Assembly: GCA_014802435.1 (NCBI GenBank)
Contig: JAAVCG010000009.1
Span: forward strand, 40,761 to 72,783
Source of the DNA: Bacteroides sp.
GTDB lineage: Bacteria; Bacteroidota; Bacteroidia; Bacteroidales; Muribaculaceae
Direction: 5' to 3'
DNA length: 32,023 nucleotides
The notes under the pieces: model-generated
The model's input: only the letters and a program-made list of their open reading frames with translations
Databases searched by the model: none
Told to the model about the DNA's origin: nothing
Shown: in pieces, positions 1 through 7,819 of the stretch
Layout of the letters: each line of letters begins with the position of its first letter
How positions within the stretch are numbered: the first letter of the stretch is position 1
Program-made: the position numbers and the translations under genes

Positions 1-795
1 ACGAGCGGGCAGAAGCCGGAGTGGCTCGACGAGACGAATCCGAAGATTAATCTTGTGAGCCATCGAGACTTCATTCCCGAGGAGTTTCTGCCGACTTATA
101 ATTCAGTAGTCATCGAGCGCTATATGCATCGGATTCCGGGGCTTGCGGAGCGGTTTGTCTATTTCAATGATGATTTTTATATCATCAACCATCTCAGTCC
201 GGAGCGCTTTTTCCGGGGCGGACTTCCGTGTGACATCGCCATTTTTCAGTATAATCCGTCGTGGAGCCAATGGTATGTGCGCATCAAGAATAATATCCGG
301 TTGATTAACAAGCATTTTGACAAGCACGAAGTGATGAAGCGGCATGGCGATAAATGGTTTGCGCCCTGCTATGGGAGCAAGGGGCGGATTAACAAGCTTT
401 TGCGTCCTTACGGCAAGTTCATCACCCTGCGCACGCCTCATAACGCGCAGCCTTATCTGCGGTCAACGTTTGAGGAGGTCTGGGCGGCTGAGGGCGAGGA
501 GCTTACGCGCACGTCGGCCAATCGTTTCCGAGCCGTCACGGACTATACTCCGGAGCTATTCCGGACCTGGCAAATCTGTCGGGGCAACTTTGAGCCGTAT
601 AATACTTATTCGGACACCAAGATGTTTCCGCTGATGATTAAGTCAGACAAGGCCATCGACGCCATTGAGCATCAGCGCTATAAGCTCATATGCCTGAATG
701 ATAACGTCCATATCCGCAATTATGAGCAGGTCATGAGCCGCATCGCGGCGGCCTTTGACCGGATATTGCCGGAGAAATCCTCCTTTGAGAAATGA
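1..795 (+). CDS. Stealth family sugar-phosphate transferase, 5' end missing
   Basis: The frame is open from the first base, so the gene starts before the window; the first in-frame GTG at 55 is not a likely start. Visible residues match the second half of Stealth proteins, which transfer hexose-1-phosphate units when building capsular or cell-wall polysaccharides. The CR3-like block reads PTYNSVVIERYMHRIPGL followed by FVYFNDDF, with the Asp pair typical of the family. A CR4-like segment (TPHNAQPYLRSTFEEVW) follows. CR1 and CR2 must lie upstream. The stop overlaps the next gene (ATGA), which suggests translational coupling to the transporter. A second, complete Stealth gene lies at 4109-5035; the two share the NDD block but are diverged. 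Family assignment is firm; the exact sugar and polymer cannot be read from sequence. Confidence 0.88.
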   Translation, partial: TSGQKPEWLDETNPKINLVSHRDFIPEEFLPTYNSVVIERYMHRIPGLAERFVYFNDDFYIINHLSPERFFRGGLPCDIAIFQYNPSWSQWYVRIKNNIRLINKHFDKHEVMKRHGDKWFAPCYGSKGRINKLLRPYGKFITLRTPHNAQPYLRSTFEEVWAAEGEELTRTSANRFRAVTDYTPELFRTWQICRGNFEPYNTYSDTKMFPLMIKSDKAIDAIEHQRYKLICLNDNVHIRNYEQVMSRIAAAFDRILPEKSSFEK

Positions 796-2150
796 AAAAA
801 GAGCCGGAAAGCAAGCCACGCGCGGTCTTTGCCACGCGATTTGGCGCAATAGCGGCCATCGTCGGCTCCTCCGTCGGCCTTGGCAACATCTGGCGCTTCC
901 CTTATGAGGCGGGTATGCATGGCGGAGGCGCATTTCTGATATGCTATATTATATGCGTAGCCCTGCTCGGTATTCCGGTCATGTGTGCGGAATTTGCAAT
1001 GGGCCGGGGCACGCGCCGCAATATCTTCGGGGCATATAAGAAGCTCTGTCCCGGCGGCAAATGGCAACTGAGCGGCTATCTGGGCATCCTGGCGTCGTTT
1101 CTGATTATTTCGTTTTACTCCGTAGTTGCCGGCTGGACCATAGAGTTTTGCGTCCAGTCAGCCTTGGGCACTCTTGAATTTAACGGCGCGGAAAGCAATC
1201 ATGAGCAGTTTCTGGAGCTCATTACGGGCTGGCGCTCAGTAGTCTGGACAATAATCTTCCTGGCCATCAACTTCGGCGTTCTCACCGGGGGAGTCACCAA
1301 GGGAATCGAGCGGATGGCTAACGTCATGATGCCGCTGCTCTTCCTGCTGTTGATAGCCTTTTGCGTCAATTCGTTTTTTATGCCTGGATTTGAGGATGGA
1401 ATCAGCTTCTTGTTCAAGCCTGATTTCAGCAAGTTGACTCCCTCAGTGATGCTCGGCGCACTGGGTCAGGCCTTCTTTTCGCTCTCCCTGGGGCTGGGCG
1501 GGATGATGACTTATGCTTCATATTTTAAGGAAGATACCCACTTGGCTCGCACGGCGGCCTCCTCGGCCCTGCTTGATACTTCAGTGGCGCTACTGGCGGG
1601 AATCATCATCTTTCCGGCGGTATTCTCCTTCGGGCTGTCGCCTCAGGCGGGTCCGGCACTGGTTTTTGAGGTTCTGCCCCACGTCTTTTCACAGCTTCCG
1701 GGCGGAATGCTCTGGTCCACACTGTTTTTCCTCCTTCTCTTCCTGGCATCGATAACGTCGACCGTCTCCATGAGCGAGATTTCCATCAGCTATTTTTGTG
1801 ACGAGAAGAAACTTACGCGCGGCAAGGCTACGGCCCTGAGCGCCGCCATCGCGCTGACGGGCGGAATTATCTGCGCCCTGAGCTTCGGGCCGCTGAGTTC
1901 GGCCACCCTCTTCGGCATGACCGCCTTTGACCTTTTTGACTATGCGGCGTCAAACATTCTGCTACCCGTCGGGGGCTTCATCTGTGCCATCTTCGTCGGC
2001 TGGAAACTTGACCGCAAATTTCTTGCCGGTCAGATGACCAATCATGGCCACCATCGGTTTCCTCTGTTAGGGATTCTGCGCTTTTGCCTGCGCTACGTAG
2101 CCCCGGCGGCCATCCTGCTGATATTCCTCAACTCGCTGGGATTTCTCTAA
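792..2150 (+). CDS. Neurotransmitter:sodium symporter (NSS/SNF) family transporter
   Basis: This is a 452-residue polytopic inner-membrane protein of the LeuT/MhsT family, which imports amino acids or related amines with sodium. The diagnostic TM1 motif GSSVGLGNIWRFPYEAG sits at residues 25-41, including the unwound sodium and substrate site. About eleven or twelve hydrophobic segments follow, and the length matches bacterial members. The ATG overlaps the stop of the upstream Stealth gene by four bases. The C-terminus ends in a hydrophobic helix right before a hairpin at 2149-2176. Substrate cannot be assigned; many Bacteroidota homologues are annotated only as sodium-dependent transporters. 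Confidence 0.93.
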   Translation: MKKEPESKPRAVFATRFGAIAAIVGSSVGLGNIWRFPYEAGMHGGGAFLICYIICVALLGIPVMCAEFAMGRGTRRNIFGAYKKLCPGGKWQLSGYLGILASFLIISFYSVVAGWTIEFCVQSALGTLEFNGAESNHEQFLELITGWRSVVWTIIFLAINFGVLTGGVTKGIERMANVMMPLLFLLLIAFCVNSFFMPGFEDGISFLFKPDFSKLTPSVMLGALGQAFFSLSLGLGGMMTYASYFKEDTHLARTAASSALLDTSVALLAGIIIFPAVFSFGLSPQAGPALVFEVLPHVFSQLPGGMLWSTLFFLLLFLASITSTVSMSEISISYFCDEKKLTRGKATALSAAIALTGGIICALSFGPLSSATLFGMTAFDLFDYAASNILLPVGGFICAIFVGWKLDRKFLAGQMTNHGHHRFPLLGILRFCLRYVAPAAILLIFLNSLGFL

Positions 2151-2176
2151 AAATGCTCTTTCCAAAGAGCATTTTT
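2149..2176 (+). terminator. Hairpin at transporter stop codon, probable terminator
   Basis: A perfect 13-bp inverted repeat (AAAAATGCTCTTT / AAAGAGCATTTTT) with a 2-base centre starts inside the stop codon of the transporter gene. Its 3' arm ends in five T residues, so the RNA could form a terminator-like hairpin. The stem is AT-rich and the loop minimal, so it could equally be a protein-binding palindrome, especially as a near-copy lies 32 bp downstream. Confidence 0.5.
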
Positions 2177-2180
2177 CCGC

Positions 2181-2208
2181 AAAAATGTTGTTTCCAAAGA
2201 ACATTTTT
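2181..2208. repeat. Second palindrome, near-copy of the first, over the ATPase promoter
   Basis: AAAAATGTTGTTT-CC-AAAGAACATTTTT is an inverted repeat with one mismatch and is a diverged copy of the palindrome at 2149-2176, 32 bp away. It covers the space between the -33 and -7 elements of the promoter for the ATPase gene, a natural place for an operator. Whether it binds a regulator is inference. Confidence 0.5.
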
Positions 2209-2218
2209 ACTATCTTTG
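2188..2218 (+). promoter_or_regulatory. Bacteroidota-type promoter for the ATPase gene
   Basis: TTG at 2188-2190 and TATCTTTG at 2211-2218 are 20 bases apart and match the -33 and -7 elements of the primary sigma factor of Bacteroidota. The predicted start is about 10 bases before the ATG at 2235, giving a very short leader without a Shine-Dalgarno sequence. Confidence 0.6.
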
Positions 2219-2234
2219 CGTAAATTTTCAGATT

Positions 2235-3437
2235 ATGGAATCACTGATAAATATTTCGCGCCGATTGGTCAATGCCGTGCAAACCAAGACATTCCGCTAT
2301 CTCTTTAATCAAATCAACTGGAACGACAGATTGATTATGATCAAGGGAGCGCGGGGAGTTGGCAAGACCACTCTGATGCTTCAAAAGATAAAGACGAGTT
2401 TCGGAGCAAGCGGAAAAGCCCTTTATGTTTCCTGTGATAATCTATGGTTTTCAGATAACAAAATCGTAGACTTGGCGGAATATCACTACACCCATGGGGG
2501 CACACACCTCTATCTTGATGAAATCCACCGCTATCCGGGCAACTGGCAACAGGAGCTTAAAAACATCTATGATTCATATCCGGACTTCCACGTAGTTTTC
2601 ACGGGCTCATCAATGATTCATCTGGACCATGCACTGGCCGATCTCAGCCGGCGCTGTCTCCCCTACCGGCTTTACGGACTCTCCCTGCGAGAATATCTCA
2701 GCCTTGAGGGGATTGCCGAGATTGCCCCTCTGACCTTGGAACAGGTCTTAGACCCCGGCCACAACGCCGAAGTTGAAATCATAAACAGTCTGCCGGAAAA
2801 GATTCTTCCAATCTTTGAGCGCTACCTCGGACGGAGTTATTATCCGTTTTATACCCAGGGAGAAAAGGGAGAGTATTACGGGCGCATCGAGCGACTGCTT
2901 GACGCAACAATCAGCCAAGACATCCCGGCAATTGAAGACGTTGAATTTGAAACCATCCAGAAAATGCGGCGCCTGCTCTACGTAATGTCAACCGAGGTGC
3001 CGTTCACCCTTAATGTGCAGTCACTGAGTCAAAAAATCCAAGTGACCCGCAATACGATTGCGCGGATGTTTAACCTCCTTGACAAAGGGGCCATATTGCG
3101 CACGATTCATAGCGGGTGGCACTCCCCTAAGTCAGCCGCCAAACCGCAAAAAATACTGTTTGACAACGTCGATATCATGGCAGCTCTGAGTAGCCTGAAC
3201 GAGAAAGGCACCGTGCGGGAAACCTTCGTGGCATCCATGCTCTCTCAGGCCCACACGCTCAGCGAACCGCCGACGGGGGATTTCCTCATTGACGAAAAGT
3301 ACATACTTGAAGTTGGAGGCAACACCAAGACGTATCGCCAGATAGCCGACCTGGAGGATGCATTCTTAGTGGTTGACGGAGTTGAGTCAACCATCGGGAA
3401 TCGGGTGCCGCTATGGTTATTTGGATTTCTCTATTGA
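2235..3437 (+). CDS. AAA-type ATPase with C-terminal DUF4143-like region
   Basis: A 400-residue predicted P-loop ATPase. Walker A is GARGVGKTT (residues 38-46) and Walker B is HLYLDEIHR (D95, E96), the arrangement of the AAA_14/DUF4143 family common in Bacteroidota. The region after about residue 230 contains a helix-turn-helix-like stretch (VQSLSQKIQVTRNTIARMFNLLDKG), and the C-terminus (ILEVGGNTKTYRQI) resembles the nuclease-like DUF4143 tail with an E-V-G core. The role of these proteins is unclear; many are multicopy and vary between strains. It stands alone, with its own promoter and palindromes, and converges with the next gene, overlapping it by 21 bp. Confidence 0.85.
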   Translation: MESLINISRRLVNAVQTKTFRYLFNQINWNDRLIMIKGARGVGKTTLMLQKIKTSFGASGKALYVSCDNLWFSDNKIVDLAEYHYTHGGTHLYLDEIHRYPGNWQQELKNIYDSYPDFHVVFTGSSMIHLDHALADLSRRCLPYRLYGLSLREYLSLEGIAEIAPLTLEQVLDPGHNAEVEIINSLPEKILPIFERYLGRSYYPFYTQGEKGEYYGRIERLLDATISQDIPAIEDVEFETIQKMRRLLYVMSTEVPFTLNVQSLSQKIQVTRNTIARMFNLLDKGAILRTIHSGWHSPKSAAKPQKILFDNVDIMAALSSLNEKGTVRETFVASMLSQAHTLSEPPTGDFLIDEKYILEVGGNTKTYRQIADLEDAFLVVDGVESTIGNRVPLWLFGFLY

Positions 3438-4049
3438 GAGGCGGCGGCGGACATAGTCAGTGACGAAGTCGGCGAGCTGGTCCATCGGCATCAGAGCGGA
3501 GTTGACGGTCAGGTCATAAGTGGCGGCCATGCCCCATTGGCGGTCAGTATAGAAATTATAGTATGAGGAGCGGAGCTTGTTGATTTTCCGGACCATGGCC
3601 CGAGCCTCGGCCTCAGAGGCCTTATCGCCGCGGCTCAGGAGGCGCTGAACGCATGCTTCCTCAGGGGCGGAGACAAAGATGTTAATGCAGCGGGGATGAT
3701 CACGGAGCACATAATCCGCAGTGCGGCCAACGATTACGCAGCTTTTTTCCTGCCCCAGGCGGCGAATCACCTCGCTCTGGGCGCGATAAACGGCGTCATG
3801 GCCCACAGGCTGCGAGCCGAGCGACGACCCAATCAGTCCCATGGTGAAGGTCATAGTGCCGGAAAAGAACCCGGGACCGCGTTCATCCTCGCGCTCCATG
3901 AGTTCAGGAATGAGCCCCGACTCGGCGGCTGCCTCAAGCAGCAACTTCTTATCAAAGAACTCAATGCCCAGACGCTCAGCCAGCAAGCGCCCGAGTTCGC
4001 GGCCACCGGAACCCATCTGGCGCCCAACGGTAATTACAAAGTTATCCAT
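3417..4049 (-). CDS. Cytidylate kinase-like family protein
   Basis: A 210-residue protein starting MDNFVITVGRQMGSGGRELG, where GRQMGSGG is the variant phosphate-binding loop of the cytidylate-kinase-like family (Pfam PF13189 type). It is followed by FFDKKLL and an Arg-rich lid region (VQRLLSRGDKASEAEARAMVRKINK). The frame stays open upstream to 4133, but the extra 28 residues lack family similarity and run across a -7 box, so I place the start at 4049. It is probably a nucleoside-monophosphate-type kinase; the substrate is unproven. It is distinct from the canonical Cmk. It is transcribed divergently from the Stealth gene across a 59-bp intergenic region. Confidence 0.82.
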   Translation of the reverse strand: MDNFVITVGRQMGSGGRELGRLLAERLGIEFFDKKLLLEAAAESGLIPELMEREDERGPGFFSGTMTFTMGLIGSSLGSQPVGHDAVYRAQSEVIRRLGQEKSCVIVGRTADYVLRDHPRCINIFVSAPEEACVQRLLSRGDKASEAEARAMVRKINKLRSSYYNFYTDRQWGMAATYDLTVNSALMPMDQLADFVTDYVRRRLSIEKSK

Positions 4050-4066
4050 ACGACAAAATTTTTCTG

Positions 4067-4074
4067 CAAATATA
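4067..4074 (-). promoter_or_regulatory. Candidate -7 box for the cytidylate kinase-like gene
   Basis: The minus strand reads TATATTTG, matching TAnnTTTG, 17 bases upstream of the start at 4049. I see no good TTTG element 20 bases further upstream, so support is moderate. Confidence 0.4.
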
Positions 4075-4096
4075 CAACAAAATTCGGAATTTTTTG

Positions 4097-4104
4097 TAAA
4101 TTTG
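4097..4104 (+). promoter_or_regulatory. Candidate -7 box for the Stealth gene
   Basis: TAAATTTG matches the Bacteroidota -7 consensus and ends only four bases before the ATG at 4109, implying a leaderless transcript if used. The -33 region is a poor match, so another promoter is possible. Confidence 0.35.
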
Positions 4105-4108
4105 CGGA

Positions 4109-5035
4109 ATGAAAAGAGAGAGAGTTGATGCAAATAGCGGGATTGATGCCGTCATCTTGTGGGTTGACGGCAGTGACCCGGTTTTGGCGGCGAAGCGTCG
4201 GAAATATTCGGCGGGGACGTCGGCGGAGACTCATGACGACATTGCCGGAGCAACCCGATTTGCTGATAATGGGGAGGTTAAATGGTGTGTGAGGTCAATT
4301 GAGCGGTTTGCGCCGTGGATAAGGAAGATTTACATCGTGACGGACGGTCAGGACCCTCAGATCAGGACCAAGCGCATCCCCCTGGAAATAGTTGACCACA
4401 CGGTGATTTTCCGCGGCTATGAGCAGTATTTGCCAACTTTTAACAGCCTTTCGCTTGAGACGATGCTCTGGCGCATCCCGGGGCTGAGCGAGCGGTTTCT
4501 ATACTTCAATGATGATATCTGCCTGATTTCGCCAACCTCTGAGGAGGATTTTTTCACCCCTGACGGACGCCCGATTGCCTACGGGCGGAAGCGCTCAACG
4601 GCCCACGGGCTGACTTCCCTGACCATTGACCGCGTGCGCTCTCTGGGAAATCCGAAGGTTAAGTTTCGCTACATGATGCTCAATGCCGCCACGCTGATTG
4701 GGCGCAAGGAGTTCTTTCTTTTGGAGCATACGCCTTATAATGTTAGCCGGGAAGTCCTTAGCGGGTATTATTCGGAGAATCCGGAGGCGATGGTCCGCAA
4801 TCTGCGCCATCGGTTCAGAGACATCAAGCAGTATAGCCCCATCGAGCTTAATTATCTGCTGGCCGGGGCGGAGCTGAGGGATGCCTCAGAGGCGCTGATT
4901 TATCTTGAGCCGAAACAGCGGAAAATAGAGCCGAAAGCGGGCGCTAAATTCCTGTGTGTCAATTCGCTTGACCAGTTTGAGGAGGCGGAGCGGCAGGCAG
5001 TCGTTAATTTTATTGAATCACGTTTACATAAATAA
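4109..5035 (+). CDS. Stealth family sugar-phosphate transferase
   Basis: A complete 308-residue Stealth protein, predicted to transfer hexose-1-phosphate during surface polysaccharide synthesis. All conserved regions are visible: CR1 IDAVILWVDGSDP (residues 12-24), CR2 EVKWCVRSIERFAPWIRKIY followed by VTDGQDP, CR3 LPTFNSLSLETMLWRIPGL and FLYFNDDI, and a CR4-like HTPYNVSREVL. The start is fixed by the need to keep CR1 and by the absence of another start codon before it. Its stop overlaps the acyltransferase start (TAATG), suggesting the two are made together and both act on envelope glycolipid. The acceptor is unknown. Confidence 0.9.
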   Translation: MKRERVDANSGIDAVILWVDGSDPVLAAKRRKYSAGTSAETHDDIAGATRFADNGEVKWCVRSIERFAPWIRKIYIVTDGQDPQIRTKRIPLEIVDHTVIFRGYEQYLPTFNSLSLETMLWRIPGLSERFLYFNDDICLISPTSEEDFFTPDGRPIAYGRKRSTAHGLTSLTIDRVRSLGNPKVKFRYMMLNAATLIGRKEFFLLEHTPYNVSREVLSGYYSENPEAMVRNLRHRFRDIKQYSPIELNYLLAGAELRDASEALIYLEPKQRKIEPKAGAKFLCVNSLDQFEEAERQAVVNFIESRLHK

Positions 5036-5916
5036 TGAAGGAAAAGATTGGTTATCAGCTGATTTACGGGCTCCTGAAGCTCCTGGCCCTGCTTCCGCTT
5101 TGGCTGCTTTACGGGCTGAGCGACCTGATGTTCGTCATCATGTATTATATTGTCCGCTATCGGCGCAAACTCGTTTGGAAGAATCTGCGCCGGGTTTATC
5201 CGGAGATGCCTGAGAAGGAGCTGCGCGGGATTGAGCGAGGCTTTTACCAAAACCTCTGCGACGTCTTCATCGAGGCGGTTAAGTTGCTCCATTTCAGCGA
5301 TAAGCAGGCCCGCGAGAGGATTGAAATCCGCGGCGGGGAGCTGATTGACGATTGTGCGCGGCGCGGGAAATCGGCCGTGGTCATGTTGGGCCACGTAGGC
5401 AACTGGGAATGGATTCCATCAGTTGCGTCAAGCACCGAGGTGCCGGTTCTGTTCTGCCAGATTTATCATCCTCTGCGCAATAAGATTATGGACCGGCTGA
5501 TGCTCAAAATCCGCAGCCGATTCGGCACGGAGAGCATCCCGATGAAGAAGACCGTCAGGCGCCTGCTGGAGATGGAGCGCGAGGGTCAGCACTTTGTTTG
5601 CGGCTTCATTGCCGACCAGCGGCCATTCACGCAGGCGCTGCATCACTGGACCACTTTCCTGGGCCAGGAGACGCCTTATGTTACGGGCGGCGAAACGATT
5701 GGCAATCACGTTGGCGCCGAATATTTTTACATCGACGTCGAGAAGCCCCGGCGCGGCCATTATCGCCTGACGTTCAAGCCCATAGAGCCAATGCAAGACG
5801 GAGAGGAGTTCCCTTACACGCGGGCATATCTGAAGATGCTTGAACAGACAATCCACCGCAATCCGTCGCTCTGGCTCTGGAGCCACAACCGCTGGAAGCG
5901 CAAAAAACAGCAATAA
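5035..5916 (+). CDS. LpxL/HtrB-type lysophospholipid or lipid A acyltransferase
   Basis: A 293-residue inner-membrane acyltransferase of the LpxL/HtrB family, which adds a secondary acyl chain to lipid A or a related lipid using acyl-ACP. An N-terminal membrane anchor spans residues 8-40. The catalytic HX4(D/E) motif is HVGNWE (His120, Glu125). A downstream block with FIADQRP matches the second family motif. Length is normal for the family. The ATG overlaps the stop of the Stealth gene by one base. Acyl-chain specificity cannot be inferred. A 9-bp tandem repeat follows five bases after the stop. Confidence 0.9.
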   Translation: MKEKIGYQLIYGLLKLLALLPLWLLYGLSDLMFVIMYYIVRYRRKLVWKNLRRVYPEMPEKELRGIERGFYQNLCDVFIEAVKLLHFSDKQARERIEIRGGELIDDCARRGKSAVVMLGHVGNWEWIPSVASSTEVPVLFCQIYHPLRNKIMDRLMLKIRSRFGTESIPMKKTVRRLLEMEREGQHFVCGFIADQRPFTQALHHWTTFLGQETPYVTGGETIGNHVGAEYFYIDVEKPRRGHYRLTFKPIEPMQDGEEFPYTRAYLKMLEQTIHRNPSLWLWSHNRWKRKKQQ

Positions 5917-5921
5917 GCACT

Positions 5922-6002
5922 ATAAATCTTATAAATCTTATAAATCTTATAAATCTTATAAATCTTATAAATCTTATAAATCTTATAAATCTTATAAATC
6001 TT
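5922..6002. repeat. Nine perfect tandem copies of a 9-bp unit
   Basis: ATAAATCTT is repeated nine times without a mismatch (81 bp), beginning five bases after the acyltransferase stop and ending 22 bases before ribH. Nine is a multiple of three, so the minus-strand frame reads an open Ile-Tyr-Lys repeat. A degenerate version of the same unit occurs at 31054-31107. A tract this perfect could vary in copy number by slippage. Confidence 0.95.
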
Positions 6003-6024
6003 ATATAAAATAACTTGAACTAAT

Positions 6025-6501
6025 ATGCAAAAAGGATATATGCCGGCGGAAGTCGGAAATTGTGACGGCCTGAGAGTTGCCGTTGTTAGCACTGAGTGGA
6101 ATCAACATATTACCGGCAAACTTGCCGAGGGCGCCATCCGGACTCTTGAAGCGGCAGGGGTTGAGACTGAGCACTTTACGGTGCCCGGCGCAGTGGAGCT
6201 GACGTTCGCCGCCCAGCGGCTGTCAGACACCGGGGCATTTGACGCCATCATTGTCTGCGGCTGCGTAATCAAGGGGGACACGCCCCATTTTGACTACGTC
6301 TGCCAGAGCGTCACCCAGGGCATCACGGCGCTTAACACTGACGGACCTATCCCGGTGATTTTCAGCGTGCTGACCGTCAATACCGAACAGCAAGCCCTTG
6401 ACCGATGCGGCGGCTCATGCGGACATAAGGGAATTGAAGGCGCACAGACGGCTATGGCGATGATGCGCTTCAACCTCTCGATTATCGGCGATGAAGATTG
6501 A
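6025..6501 (+). CDS. ribH: 6,7-dimethyl-8-ribityllumazine synthase
   Basis: A 158-residue enzyme of riboflavin synthesis that condenses 5-amino-6-ribitylaminouracil with 3,4-dihydroxy-2-butanone 4-phosphate. Family landmarks are VVSTEWNQHITGKL near the N-terminus, the TVPGAVEL loop, GCVIKGDTPHFDYV with the catalytic His at residue 88, and the LTVNTEQQALDR segment. It assembles as an icosahedral or pentameric cytoplasmic complex in relatives. No riboswitch (FMN type) is visible in the short upstream region, which is mainly the 9-bp tandem repeat. Its 3' end overlaps the next gene by 11 bases. Confidence 0.96.
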   Translation: MQKGYMPAEVGNCDGLRVAVVSTEWNQHITGKLAEGAIRTLEAAGVETEHFTVPGAVELTFAAQRLSDTGAFDAIIVCGCVIKGDTPHFDYVCQSVTQGITALNTDGPIPVIFSVLTVNTEQQALDRCGGSCGHKGIEGAQTAMAMMRFNLSIIGDED

Positions 6502-7255
6502 TCCTCAAACGGCCCAACTACTTGAACGCGAGGCCGCAAGGATTCACTGCCCGGAGTTCGTGACGGCTGACCCCGTGCAGTTTCCGCGCCGATTTGACCG
6601 CAAGGACGACATTGAGATAGTGTCGCTCTTGGGGTCACACCTGGCGTGGGGCAACAGGAAGATGATATGTCGCGACATAGAGCGCCTGCTTGACCGCATG
6701 GAGGGCGAGCCGGCGCGATGGGTGCGCGAAGGGGAGTTTGAATCGGTCAGCGATGAGGAGAACATTCACCGCACATTCTTTGGGCGCAACCTGAAGCACT
6801 TTTGCCGCGGACTGCAAAAAATACTCGCTGAAAACCAAACGATTGACGATTTCTGCAGGCGCTGCGGCGCGCCGCAGAGTGCGGCCCCGGCCTGGACCCT
6901 CGCCGCAGCGATGAATCAGCAGATGGCGGAAGCCAACGGCGGCCAGTCAGACTCGCGCTGCCTCCCTCTGGCGCTCGATTCCAGCGCCTTGAAGCGCCTG
7001 AACATGGCCCTGAGATGGCTCGTCAGAAAAGACGGTGGGATAGTCGACCTCGGAGTCTGGGACTCGCTGACCCCGGCGCAGCTGTTCATCCCGCTTGACG
7101 TCCACGTAGGCAACACCTCACGCGCCCTCGGCCTGACCTCACGCAAGGCCAACGACCGCCGCACCACAGAGGAAATCACCGCCGCCCTGCGCTCGCTGCG
7201 CCCCGACGACCCTACATTCTACGACTTCGCCCTATTCGGCATCGGCGTCAGTTAA
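6491..7255 (+). CDS. TIGR02757/DUF2400 family protein
   Basis: A 254-residue protein matching the TIGR02757 (DUF2400) family, conserved across Bacteroidota and of unknown function. Recognisable parts are DIEIVSLLGSHLAWGNRKMI, the C-terminal LDVHVGNTSRALGL and FYDFALFGIGV. The middle resembles helix-hairpin-helix DNA glycosylase folds only faintly, so I do not claim an activity. It overlaps ribH by 11 bases and converges with the minus-strand gene at 7232, with 24 bases shared between the two 3' ends. Confidence 0.85.
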   Translation: MKIDPQTAQLLEREAARIHCPEFVTADPVQFPRRFDRKDDIEIVSLLGSHLAWGNRKMICRDIERLLDRMEGEPARWVREGEFESVSDEENIHRTFFGRNLKHFCRGLQKILAENQTIDDFCRRCGAPQSAAPAWTLAAAMNQQMAEANGGQSDSRCLPLALDSSALKRLNMALRWLVRKDGGIVDLGVWDSLTPAQLFIPLDVHVGNTSRALGLTSRKANDRRTTEEITAALRSLRPDDPTFYDFALFGIGVS

Positions 7256-7819
7256 GAAGTTAAAAGTCACCCCGTTGCGTTTGCCGCAGACATAGCCCGA
7301 CCCGGGAATGTCATACTGCACGACATTGTCAAGATAAAGCGGTTCGCCCTCAATGATGAGCGGACACATAAAGGTGGCACCTTTTTTTAGCCCGGTATGC
7401 TCGGAGCGAATCACCTCGAAATAGAGATTGCCGCGATAAATGATGTCACAGACCCGGTCAGGCAACCAGCGCAGGCGCAGCTTTTGGCCTCGCTGAATGT
7501 CAGTTGAGACGTTGAGATGGCGGCAGATAACCACGCTGCTCTGACGGTTCTTATGGTCCATCTGCAGAAAATCCTGCAAATCACGGAACCCGACAAACCG
7601 AGCCAATTGGTTCAGGGTGCTGACACGCGGCTTGACGTCTGATTCAATATACCCCCAGAGGCGCATAAGAGTTGAGGGGCTGATAAGGGAGTGTACCCGA
7701 TTGAATATTTCTTCGCTCAGATGCTTGAAGTCCTTGGGTGTCTGCATCTTGCGACCTATAGTGTCCTCTATTGAACTGCAAAGGTTGAGGAGTTCTTCGG
7801 TAGATATTTCGATGGCCAT
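7232..7819 (-). CDS. Predicted HTH-like protein coupled to the kinase, function unknown
   Basis: A 195-residue protein. Residues 45-85 (SPSTLMRLWGYIESDVKPRV and LNQLARFVGF) look like a helix-turn-helix-type segment that recurs at the N-terminus of many Bacteroidota hypothetical proteins. The C-terminal part is beta-rich (KLRLRWLPDRVCDIIYRG, VIRSEHTGLKKGATFMC) and I do not recognise it. It overlaps the stop of the upstream kinase gene (TAATG on the minus strand), so it is very probably co-expressed and may be a kinase target or regulator. DNA binding is inference. Confidence 0.7.
   Translation of the reverse strand: MAIEISTEELLNLCSSIEDTIGRKMQTPKDFKHLSEEIFNRVHSLISPSTLMRLWGYIESDVKPRVSTLNQLARFVGFRDLQDFLQMDHKNRQSSVVICRHLNVSTDIQRGQKLRLRWLPDRVCDIIYRGNLYFEVIRSEHTGLKKGATFMCPLIIEGEPLYLDNVVQYDIPGSGYVCGKRNGVTFNFLTDADAE

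Noticed and set aside
4050-4133. Longer start for the cytidylate kinase-like gene
   Set aside because: The extra 28 residues cover both divergent -7 boxes and lie outside the family; MDNFVITVGR at 4049 fits the known N-terminus.
5922-6002. CRISPR array
   Set aside because: Units are 9 bp with no spacers, and no cas gene is present.
5814-6092. Minus-strand ORF with an Ile-Tyr-Lys repeat
   Set aside because: It is just the translation of the 9-bp tandem repeat, whose length in multiples of three keeps any frame open.
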